DNA from: Methylobacterium sp. 2A
GTDB lineage: Bacteria; Pseudomonadota; Alphaproteobacteria; Rhizobiales; Beijerinckiaceae
NCBI RefSeq assembly: GCF_009806555.1
Contig: NZ_VUOK01000062.1
Coordinates: 62,001 to 126,000 of the forward strand
Reading direction: 5' to 3'
Length of the DNA: 64,000 nt
Both the position numbers and the translations under genes were made by a program. This document shows, piece after piece, positions 36,726-44,989 of the stretch. Position 1 is the stretch's first letter. Every line of letters starts with the position of its first letter. The notes beneath the pieces were generated by a model. It searched no databases, was not told where the DNA came from, and saw only the letters and a list, made by a program, of their open reading frames with translations.

Positions 36726-37779
36726 GCGAACGATCAAGGGTCCGAGCCTCCACCTCGCGCAGTTCAGCGACGCGCAACCGCCATTCAACAGCCTCGGGTC
36801 GCTGGCCGCATGGGCATCCGAGCGCGGCTTCAAAGCGCTGCAGATCCCCGCTTGGGACGCGCGCCTGCTCGATCTGCGAACAGCCGCGGAGAGCCGCGAT
36901 TACTGCGACGAAATCACCGGCGTCGTCGCACAACATGGCCTCGCGATCAGCGAGCTGACCACGCACATTCTCGGTCAACTGGTGGCTGTCCACCCGGCCT
37001 ACGACGCGCTCTGCGATGCCTTCGCGCCGGAGGCCGTCCACGGAAACAGCGCTGCGCGCACCGCGTGGGCTCTCGATCAGATCCAATTGGCTGCCCGGGC
37101 CTCCCGCCGGCTGGGATTGACCGAGATGGGCACCTTCTCGGGATCGTTCGCGTGGCCCTACGTCTTCCCGTTCCCGCAACGTCCCGAAGGTCTCGTCACG
37201 GCAGCGTTCGACGAATTAGCTAGGCGATGGCGGCCCATCCTGGATGTCTGCGACGAGCAGGACGTCAATCTCTGCTACGAGATCCATCCGAGTGAGGATC
37301 TGCATGACGGCGTGACCTTCGAGATGCTGCTCGACCGTGTCGGCGGCCATCCCCGCTGCGGGATCCTCTTCGATCCCAGTCATCTCGTCCTGCAGCAGCT
37401 CAAATACCTCGATTTCCTCGACATCTATCGCGAGCGAATCCGCATGTTCCATGTGAAGGATGCGGAGTTCATTCCAACCGGCCGCCAGGGAATCTACGGC
37501 GGCTATCAATCCTGGGCGAACAGGGCCGGACGATTCCGATCGCTCGGCGACGGACAGGTCGACTTCAAGGGCATCTTCTCGAAGCTCACGCAGTACGGCT
37601 TCGGCGGTTGGGCGACCCTCGAATGGGAATGCTGCCTGAAGAATCAGGACGATGGTGCGCGTGAAGGCGCGGACTTCATCCAGGACCACATCATCCGGGT
37701 CACCGACAGGATCTTCGATGACTTTGCGGGCACCCCGCTCGACCCGGCTGGCGTGAACACGCTGCTCGGCATCGCCTGA
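36724..37779 (+). CDS. sugar phosphate isomerase/epimerase-like TIM-barrel protein
   Basis: A 351-residue protein of the xylose-isomerase-like/AP-endonuclease-2 superfamily. Motifs consistent with a metal-binding TIM barrel are FKALQIPAWDARLLD, TEMGTFSGSFAWPYVFPF, VNLCYEIHPSEDLHDG (Glu and His), CGILFDPSHLVLQQL, RMFHVKDAEFIP and a last strand GGWATLEWECCLKNQDDG. It probably isomerises, epimerises or dehydrates a sugar or polyol derivative. The ATG lies inside the palindromic operator, so bound repressor would block initiation. It is the first gene of a TetR-controlled operon with two hydrolases. Confidence 0.88.
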   Translation: MRTIKGPSLHLAQFSDAQPPFNSLGSLAAWASERGFKALQIPAWDARLLDLRTAAESRDYCDEITGVVAQHGLAISELTTHILGQLVAVHPAYDALCDAFAPEAVHGNSAARTAWALDQIQLAARASRRLGLTEMGTFSGSFAWPYVFPFPQRPEGLVTAAFDELARRWRPILDVCDEQDVNLCYEIHPSEDLHDGVTFEMLLDRVGGHPRCGILFDPSHLVLQQLKYLDFLDIYRERIRMFHVKDAEFIPTGRQGIYGGYQSWANRAGRFRSLGDGQVDFKGIFSKLTQYGFGGWATLEWECCLKNQDDGAREGADFIQDHIIRVTDRIFDDFAGTPLDPAGVNTLLGIA

Positions 37780-37797
37780 TCAGGGAGGATCTTCGAC

Positions 37798-38664
37798 ATG
37801 AAAACAGAGTTACAGGCGGAATCCGCGCAGCATTGCTATATTCGCATTGACGATGCGCGCTTGCATTGTGCCATCCTGGGCGACGGGCGGCCGGTTCTGC
37901 TGATCCCCGGGTGGCCACAGACTTGGTATGCGTGGCGCCATATCATGCAGGTTCTCGCGGCGAACGGCTTCGAGGCCATAGCGGTCGATCCGGTCGGCAC
38001 CGGCTCTTCGAGCCGTCCGGATGCCGGCTACGACACAGGTGCGGCCGCTTCGAAGCTCCATCGGCTGATGCAGGCGCTCGGGCATGAACGCTATCAGGTT
38101 GTCGGTCACGATGTCGGCATGTGGGTGGGCTATGCCCTCGCGAGCGACTATCCGGACGCCGTGAGCCGTCTCGCCTTGACCGAAGCGGTCATTCCCGGTC
38201 TTGCTTCAGCGCCGACGATCTTTGCGTCCCCGGCCGAAAACATCTTCCTCTGGCATTTCATGTTCAACCAAGTTCGTGACCTGCCGGAATTCTTGATCGC
38301 TGGACGGGAAAAAGGATACTTGGAGTTCATTTTCGATAATTGGGCCCACCGCCGTGACCGCGTGGCCGTTGACGTGTATGTTCAAGCCTATGCCAGCCCC
38401 GGCGGAATTCGGTCGGGGCTCTCCTACTACCGCGCGATTCCCGAGACGATTCGACAGAATGTCGAGCGCGCAAAACGGCCATTAAGCATGCCAGTTCTTG
38501 CGCTTGGCGCCGATTGTGCCACGGCGGACGCCCCGATGTCGACGCTTGGTCCACACGCGGCCGACTTGCGCGGCGGCATCATCGCTGATTGTGGACATTT
38601 CATCATGGAAGAATGCTCGAATGAATTCTGTACAGAACTTCTGCCGTTCCTGAGGGAGGCTTAG
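37798..38664 (+). CDS. alpha/beta hydrolase, epoxide hydrolase/haloalkane dehalogenase-like
   Basis: A 288-residue alpha/beta hydrolase. The nucleophile elbow is GHDVGMW with Asp105 as nucleophile, a feature of epoxide hydrolases and haloalkane or fluoroacetate dehalogenases, in contrast to Ser esterases. The oxyanion region is LLIPGWPQTWYAWRHI (the common HGxP is PGWP), and the catalytic His267 is in ADCGHFIMEEC. A cap domain lies at about 130-205. It begins 18 bp after the isomerase-like gene with a GGAGG upstream. Composition is more AT-rich than the flanks (for example about 38320-38345). Substrate is unknown. Confidence 0.88.
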   Translation: MKTELQAESAQHCYIRIDDARLHCAILGDGRPVLLIPGWPQTWYAWRHIMQVLAANGFEAIAVDPVGTGSSSRPDAGYDTGAAASKLHRLMQALGHERYQVVGHDVGMWVGYALASDYPDAVSRLALTEAVIPGLASAPTIFASPAENIFLWHFMFNQVRDLPEFLIAGREKGYLEFIFDNWAHRRDRVAVDVYVQAYASPGGIRSGLSYYRAIPETIRQNVERAKRPLSMPVLALGADCATADAPMSTLGPHAADLRGGIIADCGHFIMEECSNEFCTELLPFLREA

Positions 38665-38671
38665 GCTTACG

Positions 38672-39619
38672 ATGGCGCTCGATCCAGACATCGCCGCATT
38701 TCTGGCGCGGGATACAGGCGCCGCACCCGACTCGCTGGCCGAACTGCGCGCTCAGACCGAGGCTTCGCTCGTCGCGCTGCAAGCGGCGCCCGAAGCCGTC
38801 GCGCGCGTCCGCGACTTCCGCCCGGGCGACACGGCGATGGCGTCTCCTGTCCCGATCCGTGCCTACTGGCCCGTCGATGGGGACGAAGCCATGGCGGCCA
38901 TCGTTTTCGCCCATGGGGGCGGGTGGTGCCTCGGCTCGCTGGCCGCCTATGATGCGCCGTGCCGCGCCCTGACGAACGCGACCGGCTGCGTCGTCTTCGC
39001 GATCGATTACCGTCTCGCGCCGGAACATCCGTTCCCGGCGCCGCTGGACGATGTCTATGCGGCCTTGTGCTGGGTGGCCGAGCACGCCGCCGAACTGGCC
39101 ATCGATCCGAACCGCATCGTCGTGGCAGGGGACAGCGCCGGCGGCAACCTTGCCGCCGCTACGACGCTCGTGGCGCGAGACCGCCGAGCCCCCAGGATCG
39201 CCCATCAGATCTTGATCTACCCCGCACTCAATATTGATTTTGGCACGCCATCCTATCAGCAATTCATGGAAGGCTATTATCTGACGCTTGACATCATGCG
39301 ACTCTGCTGGACGACATATCTTGGCAGCCTCGACGATGGCGCACCCGACTATGCCGTTCCCGGGCGGGCCGCGACGCACCAGCTACCACCCGCTACAATT
39401 CTCGTATGCGAATTCGATCCGCTTCGTTCCGAAGGATCCGATTATGCACGCAAACTCGAACGATCCGGCGTCGCAACACGATTGATATTACTCGAAGGAA
39501 TGGTGCACGCCTGTATTCACATGACAGGCCTGACCGCGGCAGCCAAACAGATCTTCACGCTTATCAGCACCGAGCTGCGAAAATCTCCCCAGCTCAGCCT
39601 CGACGCGGCGTCGCATTGA
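38672..39619 (+). CDS. alpha/beta hydrolase, hormone-sensitive lipase family
   Basis: A 315-residue HSL-type esterase. It shows the HGGG oxyanion motif in FAHGGGWCLGSLAAYD, the nucleophile elbow GDSAGG with Ser155, an acid Asp in EFDPLRSEGSDYARKL, and His in GMVHACIHMTG. The VVFAIDYRLAPEHPFPAPLD stretch is diagnostic of the family. No signal peptide, so cytoplasmic. It starts seven bases after the previous gene and completes the TetR-regulated operon, which would combine an Asp-type hydrolase, a Ser esterase and a sugar-isomerase-like enzyme in breakdown of an esterified compound. Confidence 0.92.
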   Translation: MALDPDIAAFLARDTGAAPDSLAELRAQTEASLVALQAAPEAVARVRDFRPGDTAMASPVPIRAYWPVDGDEAMAAIVFAHGGGWCLGSLAAYDAPCRALTNATGCVVFAIDYRLAPEHPFPAPLDDVYAALCWVAEHAAELAIDPNRIVVAGDSAGGNLAAATTLVARDRRAPRIAHQILIYPALNIDFGTPSYQQFMEGYYLTLDIMRLCWTTYLGSLDDGAPDYAVPGRAATHQLPPATILVCEFDPLRSEGSDYARKLERSGVATRLILLEGMVHACIHMTGLTAAAKQIFTLISTELRKSPQLSLDAASH

Positions 39620-39629
39620 GCGCCGCTCG

Positions 39630-40934
39630 CTATCCCGCCTCCTCCGGGTCCGGCCCGCGCGTGACGTCGAGGCCGGAGCCGGCGCCCACGGGCGGCCCGA
39701 CCTTCACCGGCGCCCCGGTGCGGGCGGCCTCGTAGATCGCCTCCATCAACACCTGATCCTGCAATCCCTCCTCGCCGGGGGTGCGCGGGCGCAGGTTCTC
39801 CTGAACGCACCGGGAGAAGTGGTCCATCTCCAGGGCGAACTGGTTCTTCGGGCTGAGGATCTTCTCGTCCCGGGCCGCATTCTTGCCGTCCCGGTGGCCC
39901 ACGAACAGCCGCTGGCCCTGATAGGCGAAGGCGTTCTGCAGATCGATCGAGGCGTTGCTGGTGTGAAGCGTCAGGCTGCGCGCCTCGTAGACGCCGTAGC
40001 TCGACTGGCACTGCGCGATCACCCCCGAGGGGAAGCGCATGGTAAAATTCACCGTCTCCTCGACCTCGCGGTACTTCGGATCGTCGGGCGGCGAATGGAT
40101 CTGCGCCTGGATCTGGTCCGGCTCCTCGCCCAGCACCGCACGGGTCGTGTTGAGGCAGTAGAGCCCGATATCCGGCAGCGAGCCGCCGCCCGACAGCGCC
40201 TTGCGCAGGCGCCACTGCTCCGGCAGGCCGGTGGTCTGTCCGTTGAAGGCCTGGATCAGCTTCGGCTTGCCGAACTCGCCGGTGCGGGCGAGCTTGATGA
40301 CCGCGCGGTTGTGCGGCTCGTACTGGCAGCGATAGGCGATCATCAGCTTGACGTTGGCCTTGGCGCAGGCCGCGATCATGTCGCGGCATTCCTGCGACGA
40401 GACCGCCATCGGCTTCTCGCAGAGCACCTGCTTGCCGGCGGCCGCGGCCGCCACGACGTTGTCGCGATGGACGCCGTTCGGCGTCACCACGTAGACCGCG
40501 TGGACATCCGGATTGGCCTCGAGCCGATCCCATTCGTCGTAGCCGTAGACTGCGTCATCCGGCAGGCCGTACTGGCGGGCCACGAGCTTGGCCTTGTCGG
40601 GGGAGCCCGACATCACCGCGGCGAGCCGCGAGCGCTTGGCCTCGCCGAAGGCGGGAAGAATCTCGTCGAGGCTCAGCCGCCCGAGGCCGACGACGCAGTA
40701 GCCGACGCGCTGGCCGGGGGGCTGCGGCGCGGGGGTCGGCGCCGGCGGACGGTCGCCCGAGCCGCGCCAGTTCGGGAACATCACCCGGCCGCCCTGGACC
40801 GCGCCGGTATCGGCCGGGACCGAGGGCGCCGGCGGAGCCGCCTGGGCGCCGTTGCCGCCGATCGCCGCGCCCGCCAGGGCGCTGCCCGCGGCCAGGAGGG
40901 TGCGTCGAGAGAGCCGTGTGTCGTCGTCCGCCAT
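39630..40934 (-). CDS. Tat-exported Gfo/Idh/MocA-family oxidoreductase
   Basis: A 434-residue NAD(P)-dependent oxidoreductase similar to glucose-fructose oxidoreductase. The N-terminus has a twin-arginine signal (LSRRTLLAAGSALAGAAIGG), a Pro-rich linker, then the Rossmann fold (VGYCVVGLGRLSLDEILPAF) and the cofactor/active-site motif VLCEKPMAV. The C-terminal alpha/beta domain includes GGGSLPDIGLYCLNTTRAVL with the usual Asp and Tyr. Tat export suggests the cofactor is bound before transport, as in periplasmic GFOR. ATG 40934 was chosen because it directly precedes the Tat motif. It is convergent with the TetR-regulated island. Confidence 0.93.
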   Translation of the reverse strand: MADDDTRLSRRTLLAAGSALAGAAIGGNGAQAAPPAPSVPADTGAVQGGRVMFPNWRGSGDRPPAPTPAPQPPGQRVGYCVVGLGRLSLDEILPAFGEAKRSRLAAVMSGSPDKAKLVARQYGLPDDAVYGYDEWDRLEANPDVHAVYVVTPNGVHRDNVVAAAAAGKQVLCEKPMAVSSQECRDMIAACAKANVKLMIAYRCQYEPHNRAVIKLARTGEFGKPKLIQAFNGQTTGLPEQWRLRKALSGGGSLPDIGLYCLNTTRAVLGEEPDQIQAQIHSPPDDPKYREVEETVNFTMRFPSGVIAQCQSSYGVYEARSLTLHTSNASIDLQNAFAYQGQRLFVGHRDGKNAARDEKILSPKNQFALEMDHFSRCVQENLRPRTPGEEGLQDQVLMEAIYEAARTGAPVKVGPPVGAGSGLDVTRGPDPEEAG

Positions 40935-41071
40935 GGGCCTCGCCGTATCGCTGGTCGGAGGGGCGGCGCCGGGGCGCCGGGGAGGGGGCGGATACCGCCA
41001 TGGGCGGATCCGTCCGTTCGGAGAACGCCACCAGGCTTCAGGCTGTTTCCCGCGGCGCGCGGACGCGCCGG

Positions 41072-41866
41072 TCACGCCGGGGGCGGAGGATCCGGAGCCT
41101 CGACATTGCCGCGGCGCTGCAGCTGGAGGGCGACGAACCAGCACAGGCACGCCCAGGCGGCGCCGATGCACCAGCCGGCCAGCACGTCGCTCGGCCAATG
41201 GACGCCGAGATAGATCCGGCTGAGCCCGACGAGCAGCGTCACGCTCACGCCGAGCCCGATCAGGAGGGCCTTCGCGCGGCGGTTCTGCTCCACCCGCGCC
41301 ACCAGGGTGGCCAGCGTCAGGTAAGCGATGGCCGACATGGTCGCGTGGCCGCTGGGGAAGCTCGCGGTGAACACCTCCATGCCGTGCGGGACGAGGTCCG
41401 GCCGCGGCCGGTTGTAGAACAGCTTCAAGACCGTCGAGACCAACTCGCCGCTGCCCACCGCGGCGAGCACGTAGAGGCCGATCCGCCGCCGCCCGGCGGC
41501 CGCCAGATAGGCTGCCACCGCGCAGGTCAGGAACAGCACCGTGAAGACGCTGCCGAGACCGGTGATGTCGCGCATCGTCTCTTCGAGCCAGGGCGGCCCG
41601 ATCGGGTCGGAGAGATCGGCGGGGTTGCGCAGAGCCAGCAGGATCCGGCGGTCGAGGGCGGCGGTCGAGCCCTCGCCGACCTCGTGGGCGAGGAAGAAGA
41701 AGCCGTAGCCCAGGATGCTGAGGCCGAGGAGCGCCACGAGGGGCCCGACCTCGTTGAGGCGCAGCCGCAGCCAGAATGCCGTGGCGGGCTCGATCAGGCG
41801 GCTGTGCCGCAGGGTGCCGGGGACCTTCACGGCGCGGTCTCCGGATGTCGCATCAGGCATTCTCAC
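41072..41866 (-). CDS. PAP2-family membrane phosphatase
   Basis: A 264-residue membrane phosphatase with about six membrane segments. All three acid-phosphatase motifs are visible: KLFYNRPRP (KX6RP), FPSGHATMS (PSGH) and SRIYLGVHWPSD (SRX5HX3D). Such enzymes dephosphorylate lipid phosphates such as phosphatidate or undecaprenyl diphosphate at the periplasmic face. Start could be GTG 41866 or ATG 41860; both overlap the end of the 2'-5' RNA ligase gene, which suggests coupling. Substrate is undetermined. Confidence 0.93.
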   Translation of the reverse strand: MRMPDATSGDRAVKVPGTLRHSRLIEPATAFWLRLRLNEVGPLVALLGLSILGYGFFFLAHEVGEGSTAALDRRILLALRNPADLSDPIGPPWLEETMRDITGLGSVFTVLFLTCAVAAYLAAAGRRRIGLYVLAAVGSGELVSTVLKLFYNRPRPDLVPHGMEVFTASFPSGHATMSAIAYLTLATLVARVEQNRRAKALLIGLGVSVTLLVGLSRIYLGVHWPSDVLAGWCIGAAWACLCWFVALQLQRRGNVEAPDPPPPA

Positions 41867-42371
41867 CGAAAGGCAGGCGGGCCAGTTCCTCCCACGGCCC
41901 CCCGAGATACCGCCACAGCAGCGTCGCCGGGGCGGTGAAGCGGAACGGCGCGAAGCCGGCCTGGAGATCGGCGTGCAGCGCCCGCGCCGTCGCGGGATCG
42001 ACCTTGTTCTGCACCGTCACGTGCGGACGCCAGCCCTGCCGGTCCTGCGCGGTGAGGTGCGGGCCGAATTCCTTCGCGAGCCGGCTGCGGAAACCCGACA
42101 GCGCCTCGGATTCGAGCGCGTAGGCGACGCCGCGGCCGGTGAAGCGGACGCCCGTCACGGCGACCTCCGGGGGCGGGAGCGTCCGGGCGAGGGCGGTAAT
42201 GGCCTCGATGACACCGCGCTCCCGATCCCCCGGCAGGTGGTGGAACAGCGTCGCGTGGGCCGGGATGACGTTCAGCGCCTCGGGAAAGAACCGGCGGCGC
42301 TCGCCGTCGAAGCGCGCGAAGGTCGGCTCGTCGAAGGCCAGCGTCAGGATCAGGGGGGCCGCGTCTTGCAT
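41853..42371 (-). CDS. 2'-5' RNA ligase family (2H phosphoesterase) protein
   Basis: A 172-residue protein of the 2H superfamily. Two His motifs are present, HATLFHH around residue 39 and HVTVQNK around residue 122, in the order expected for 2'-5' RNA ligase or cyclic phosphodiesterase. It likely acts on 2',3'-cyclic or 2'-5' phosphodiester bonds in RNA; the biological role of bacterial members is unclear. It overlaps the PAP2 gene downstream and follows the radical SAM gene by 25 bp, all on one strand. Confidence 0.88.
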   Translation of the reverse strand: MQDAAPLILTLAFDEPTFARFDGERRRFFPEALNVIPAHATLFHHLPGDRERGVIEAITALARTLPPPEVAVTGVRFTGRGVAYALESEALSGFRSRLAKEFGPHLTAQDRQGWRPHVTVQNKVDPATARALHADLQAGFAPFRFTAPATLLWRYLGGPWEELARLPFGENA

Positions 42372-42396
42372 CGGGCCGAGATGGCGCCCGCGAGCC

Positions 42397-43506
42397 TCAG
42401 GTCCAGTACAGCACCCGCGCCGCCGGCAGGTCCCGGGCGAGACAGGCGGTGAGATGCTGGCGCATCGCCTGCATCAGCGGCTTCGGGAACACATGCTTCA
42501 CCGAGCCGAACTTGGTGCGCTTCTCCACGCGCTCGGCCTCGTCGAGGGGCAGGTTCGAGCCCGGATACCAGCCGCGCAGCACCGCCTTCGAGCCGGGGGT
42601 GAAGCGGTGGGTGATGAGCTCCGCGGTGAGGTCGAGATCCGGCACGCCGGCGAGCGCGTCGGCGGCGTCGCGGATCAGCCCGGCATAGGCCGCCTCCCAA
42701 TCCGGAACCGGCAGGATCGGCGCGATGGTCAGGCCCACGGGGTAGCCCGCCCGCGCCATCTGGCCCAAAGCCGAGAGCCGCGCATCGAGGGTGTCGGTGC
42801 CGCCCTCGTAGCGGGCGGCCGGCCGGGCATTGACCGAGAAACGGATGCGCGTGCGCCGGTTGTGGGGCAGATCGAGGAGCGGCGCGACGGCGGCGAATTT
42901 CGTGGTGAAGCGCAACTGCACCGGCGCATCCCAGGCCCCGAAATGCCGGATCGCCGCCGAGAGCGAACCGGTGAGGTGCTCGATGCCGAGCGGATCGGTG
43001 TAGCACGAGGCCTCGAAGGTGGTGCCCTCCTGCGCCCGCTCGGCCGAGGCCGAGGTCACGGCGCCGCGCCCCGCATAGGCGTCGAGATTGCCCAGGATCG
43101 CGTCGAGATTGGCGTAGGCGCGCGTCACCGGCGGCCCCTGCAGCGAGCCCGCGAGGTAGCAGTACTGACAATGGGCCGGGCAGCCCTCGGCGAGGTCGAA
43201 GCGCCAGTCGGCGGAGGGCGGGATCGGCTGGAGCCGCAGCTTGGTCGGCGGCGCCACCGTCAGCGCGAGGGTCGCCTTGGCGGCCGCGTAGGCGCGGCGC
43301 GGGTCCGGCTCGCGCGGGCTCGGCAGGCGGTTGGCCGACAGGCGCTCGACGGCCAAGCCCAGCGCTTCGGCACGTGCCAGCATCGCCCGGCCGTGGGCGT
43401 GCTCCAGCGCCGCCGGCGTCACCAGCACCCGGCGCGGGCGCCACAGGCGGGCCGGGCGTGGCGCTTCGACGGGCTCTTCGAGGGCCAGGACGGAGGAGGG
43501 CGGCAT
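42397..43506 (-). CDS. spore photoproduct lyase-family radical SAM protein
   Basis: A 369-residue radical S-adenosylmethionine enzyme. The cluster motif is CPAHCQYC (Cys109, Cys113, Cys116), spacing CX3CX2C. The sequence WRFDLAEGCPAHCQYCYLAG and the later FEASCYTDPLGIEHLTGS resemble bacterial SPL. Cys168 sits where the hydrogen-donating Cys141 of B. subtilis SplB is expected by my alignment. SPL repairs the thymine spore photoproduct, but this host is not a spore former; the alphaproteobacterial family may repair the same lesion in dry cells or act on another substrate. First of three same-strand genes. Confidence 0.88.
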   Translation of the reverse strand: MPPSSVLALEEPVEAPRPARLWRPRRVLVTPAALEHAHGRAMLARAEALGLAVERLSANRLPSPREPDPRRAYAAAKATLALTVAPPTKLRLQPIPPSADWRFDLAEGCPAHCQYCYLAGSLQGPPVTRAYANLDAILGNLDAYAGRGAVTSASAERAQEGTTFEASCYTDPLGIEHLTGSLSAAIRHFGAWDAPVQLRFTTKFAAVAPLLDLPHNRRTRIRFSVNARPAARYEGGTDTLDARLSALGQMARAGYPVGLTIAPILPVPDWEAAYAGLIRDAADALAGVPDLDLTAELITHRFTPGSKAVLRGWYPGSNLPLDEAERVEKRTKFGSVKHVFPKPLMQAMRQHLTACLARDLPAARVLYWT

Positions 43507-43579
43507 CCCAGTCGAACGCGCGGCTGCACGCGGCGGGTCCGGCCTAGTCGCCCGGTCGCGGTGCGGCTAAAGCACCGCC

Positions 43580-44542
43580 ATGTCTGCAGGCAGGGAGAGC
43601 GTTCATGTCGGCCGCGACGGCTGGTTGTTTCTCATCGGGGGCACCAACCGGGTCCTGGACCGCTACCGGGGCGGCCTGCGGCACTGGCTCCTGCTGCGGA
43701 GCTGGGCGCGGCTGATCCGGGCCCGCGCCCGGCGCGCGGAAAGCCTCGGCATCCGCTGCCTCCACGTGATCGTGCCGGAGAAGCTGTCGGTCTACGACGA
43801 CCGGACCGACGGCCTGCGCTACGATCCGGCCGGGGCCTCGACCCGCCGTCTCGCCCGGCTTCTCGCGCGCCATCCCGCCTATCTCGATCTGCTCGCTCCG
43901 CTCCGGGCCGCCCGGAACGGGCCGGTGCCGCTCTACCTGCGCACCGACACCCACTGGACCGCGCAGGGCTGCCTGCTGGCCTATCGCGAGATCATGCGGG
44001 TGCTCGGAGCGATCCCGCCCGCCGATATCGGCGCACGCCCGAAGATCGTCTCGGACGAGTTGATGGATCTCGGCGAGAAACTCCGCGAGCGGCCCCGGGA
44101 GCGCATCGAGCGCTTCGGGCTGCAGCGCGACTCACGCCGGGTCGAGACCGGTCCGCTGCTCGCCGCCTACGAGACAGCGGGGCGCGACCGGGAGGTGCAT
44201 GTCGGCGCGCATGTCGTCTACCGGAACGACGCGTCCACCGCCGATCCGCGCCGGCTCGTCCTGTTCGGCGATTCCTGCGCGCATTTCGACCCGTTCATGC
44301 TGACCGGGCTCCTCGCCGAAAGTTTTTGCGAGGTTCACTTCGTCTGGTCGTCGGGCCTGGACTGGCCCTATATCGAGCGCGTGCGCCCCGACATTCTGCT
44401 CTTCGAAGTGGCCGAGCGGTTCCTGGCGCGTCTGCCGAAGGACGATTTCGACGTCACGGTCGCGGGCCAGCGCGGGACCGGCGGGCGCCTCGCGCAGATC
44501 CGGCGGGACGGCCTGAAACCGCGGGTGGGCGCCGATCAGTAG
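43580..44542 (+). CDS. AlgX/AlgJ-like SGNH-type acetyltransferase-fold protein
   Basis: A 320-residue protein resembling the SGNH domain of alginate O-acetylation proteins AlgJ/AlgX. It opens with HVGRDGWLFLIGGTNRVLDR, typical of the family, followed by a DXH motif (YLRTDTHWT, Asp123 and His125) and a GDS block (LFGDSC, Ser232). No signal peptide is evident, unusual for a periplasmic acetylation protein. Many such stand-alone genes occur beside polysaccharide genes; here no such gene is close. It diverges from the SPL-like gene and converges with the small membrane protein gene, overlapping it by seven bases. Confidence 0.82.
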   Translation: MSAGRESVHVGRDGWLFLIGGTNRVLDRYRGGLRHWLLLRSWARLIRARARRAESLGIRCLHVIVPEKLSVYDDRTDGLRYDPAGASTRRLARLLARHPAYLDLLAPLRAARNGPVPLYLRTDTHWTAQGCLLAYREIMRVLGAIPPADIGARPKIVSDELMDLGEKLRERPRERIERFGLQRDSRRVETGPLLAAYETAGRDREVHVGAHVVYRNDASTADPRRLVLFGDSCAHFDPFMLTGLLAESFCEVHFVWSSGLDWPYIERVRPDILLFEVAERFLARLPKDDFDVTVAGQRGTGGRLAQIRRDGLKPRVGADQ

Positions 44543-44760
44543 ATCGCCGTGTCCAGGCGGGCGAAATCGTTGATGCCGGCCGCCTGATACTTGGCGAAGG
44601 ATTCCGGTGCGCAGGCGATCCCGATCATGAGGACGAGGAGGGTGGCGAGGCAGGCCAGCGTCGCCGTGACCACGTCCGCGTGGCGTCTCAGAGCGTGGAT
44701 CACCAAGCATCCGAACGTGAACAGGGCCGCCTCGGCGACGGGCACCAGCGCGAACGACAT
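44536..44760 (-). CDS. small integral membrane protein
   Basis: A 74-residue hydrophobic protein with two membrane segments (FALVPVAEAALFTFGCLVIH and VTATLACLATLLVLMIGIA). A strong GGAGG ribosome site lies just upstream of ATG 44760, so the shorter start is preferred to one six codons further out. The family is not recognised. A perfect 7-1-7 palindrome is about 70 bp upstream of the start. Its stop overlaps that of the AlgX-like gene on the other strand. Confidence 0.65.
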   Translation of the reverse strand: MSFALVPVAEAALFTFGCLVIHALRRHADVVTATLACLATLLVLMIGIACAPESFAKYQAAGINDFARLDTAIY

Positions 44761-44830
44761 CACTCCACCTCCATACATGCGTCACGCGACCGGTCCGGCC
44801 GCGACTGGGTCGGGGAGGAATGCCGGATTT

Positions 44831-44845
44831 TGTTGCACTGCAACA
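44831..44845. promoter_or_regulatory. palindrome upstream of the small membrane protein
   Basis: TGTTGCA-C-TGCAACA is a perfect 7-1-7 inverted repeat in the 229-bp gap between the small membrane protein and the glutathione transferase gene, located like a repressor site. The same gap holds a short hairpin (CGCAAG-CCTGC-CTTGCG) a few bases further right and two copies of TCGCGGGCTGGC. The regulator is unknown. Confidence 0.45.
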
Positions 44846-44989
44846 GAAGGGCGCGCGCAAGCCTGCCTTGCGCAGAAATCGCGGGCTGGCGGGAACGCGT
44901 CGCGCGCCGCGTGAAACGCGCCCGGCGCCTTCCCGCGAACGCCGCGAGACCCATCTGATCGCGGGATCGCGGGCTGGCAGGATACGACG

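Noticed and set aside
36724-39619. Island as a transposon or integron
   Set aside because: No transposase, integrase, terminal inverted repeats or target duplication was seen at either end; only composition and gene content suggest transfer.
43580-44542. Part of an alginate acetylation cluster
   Set aside because: No MBOAT acetyltransferase (AlgI-like) or polysaccharide gene is adjacent, so only the SGNH-type fold is called.
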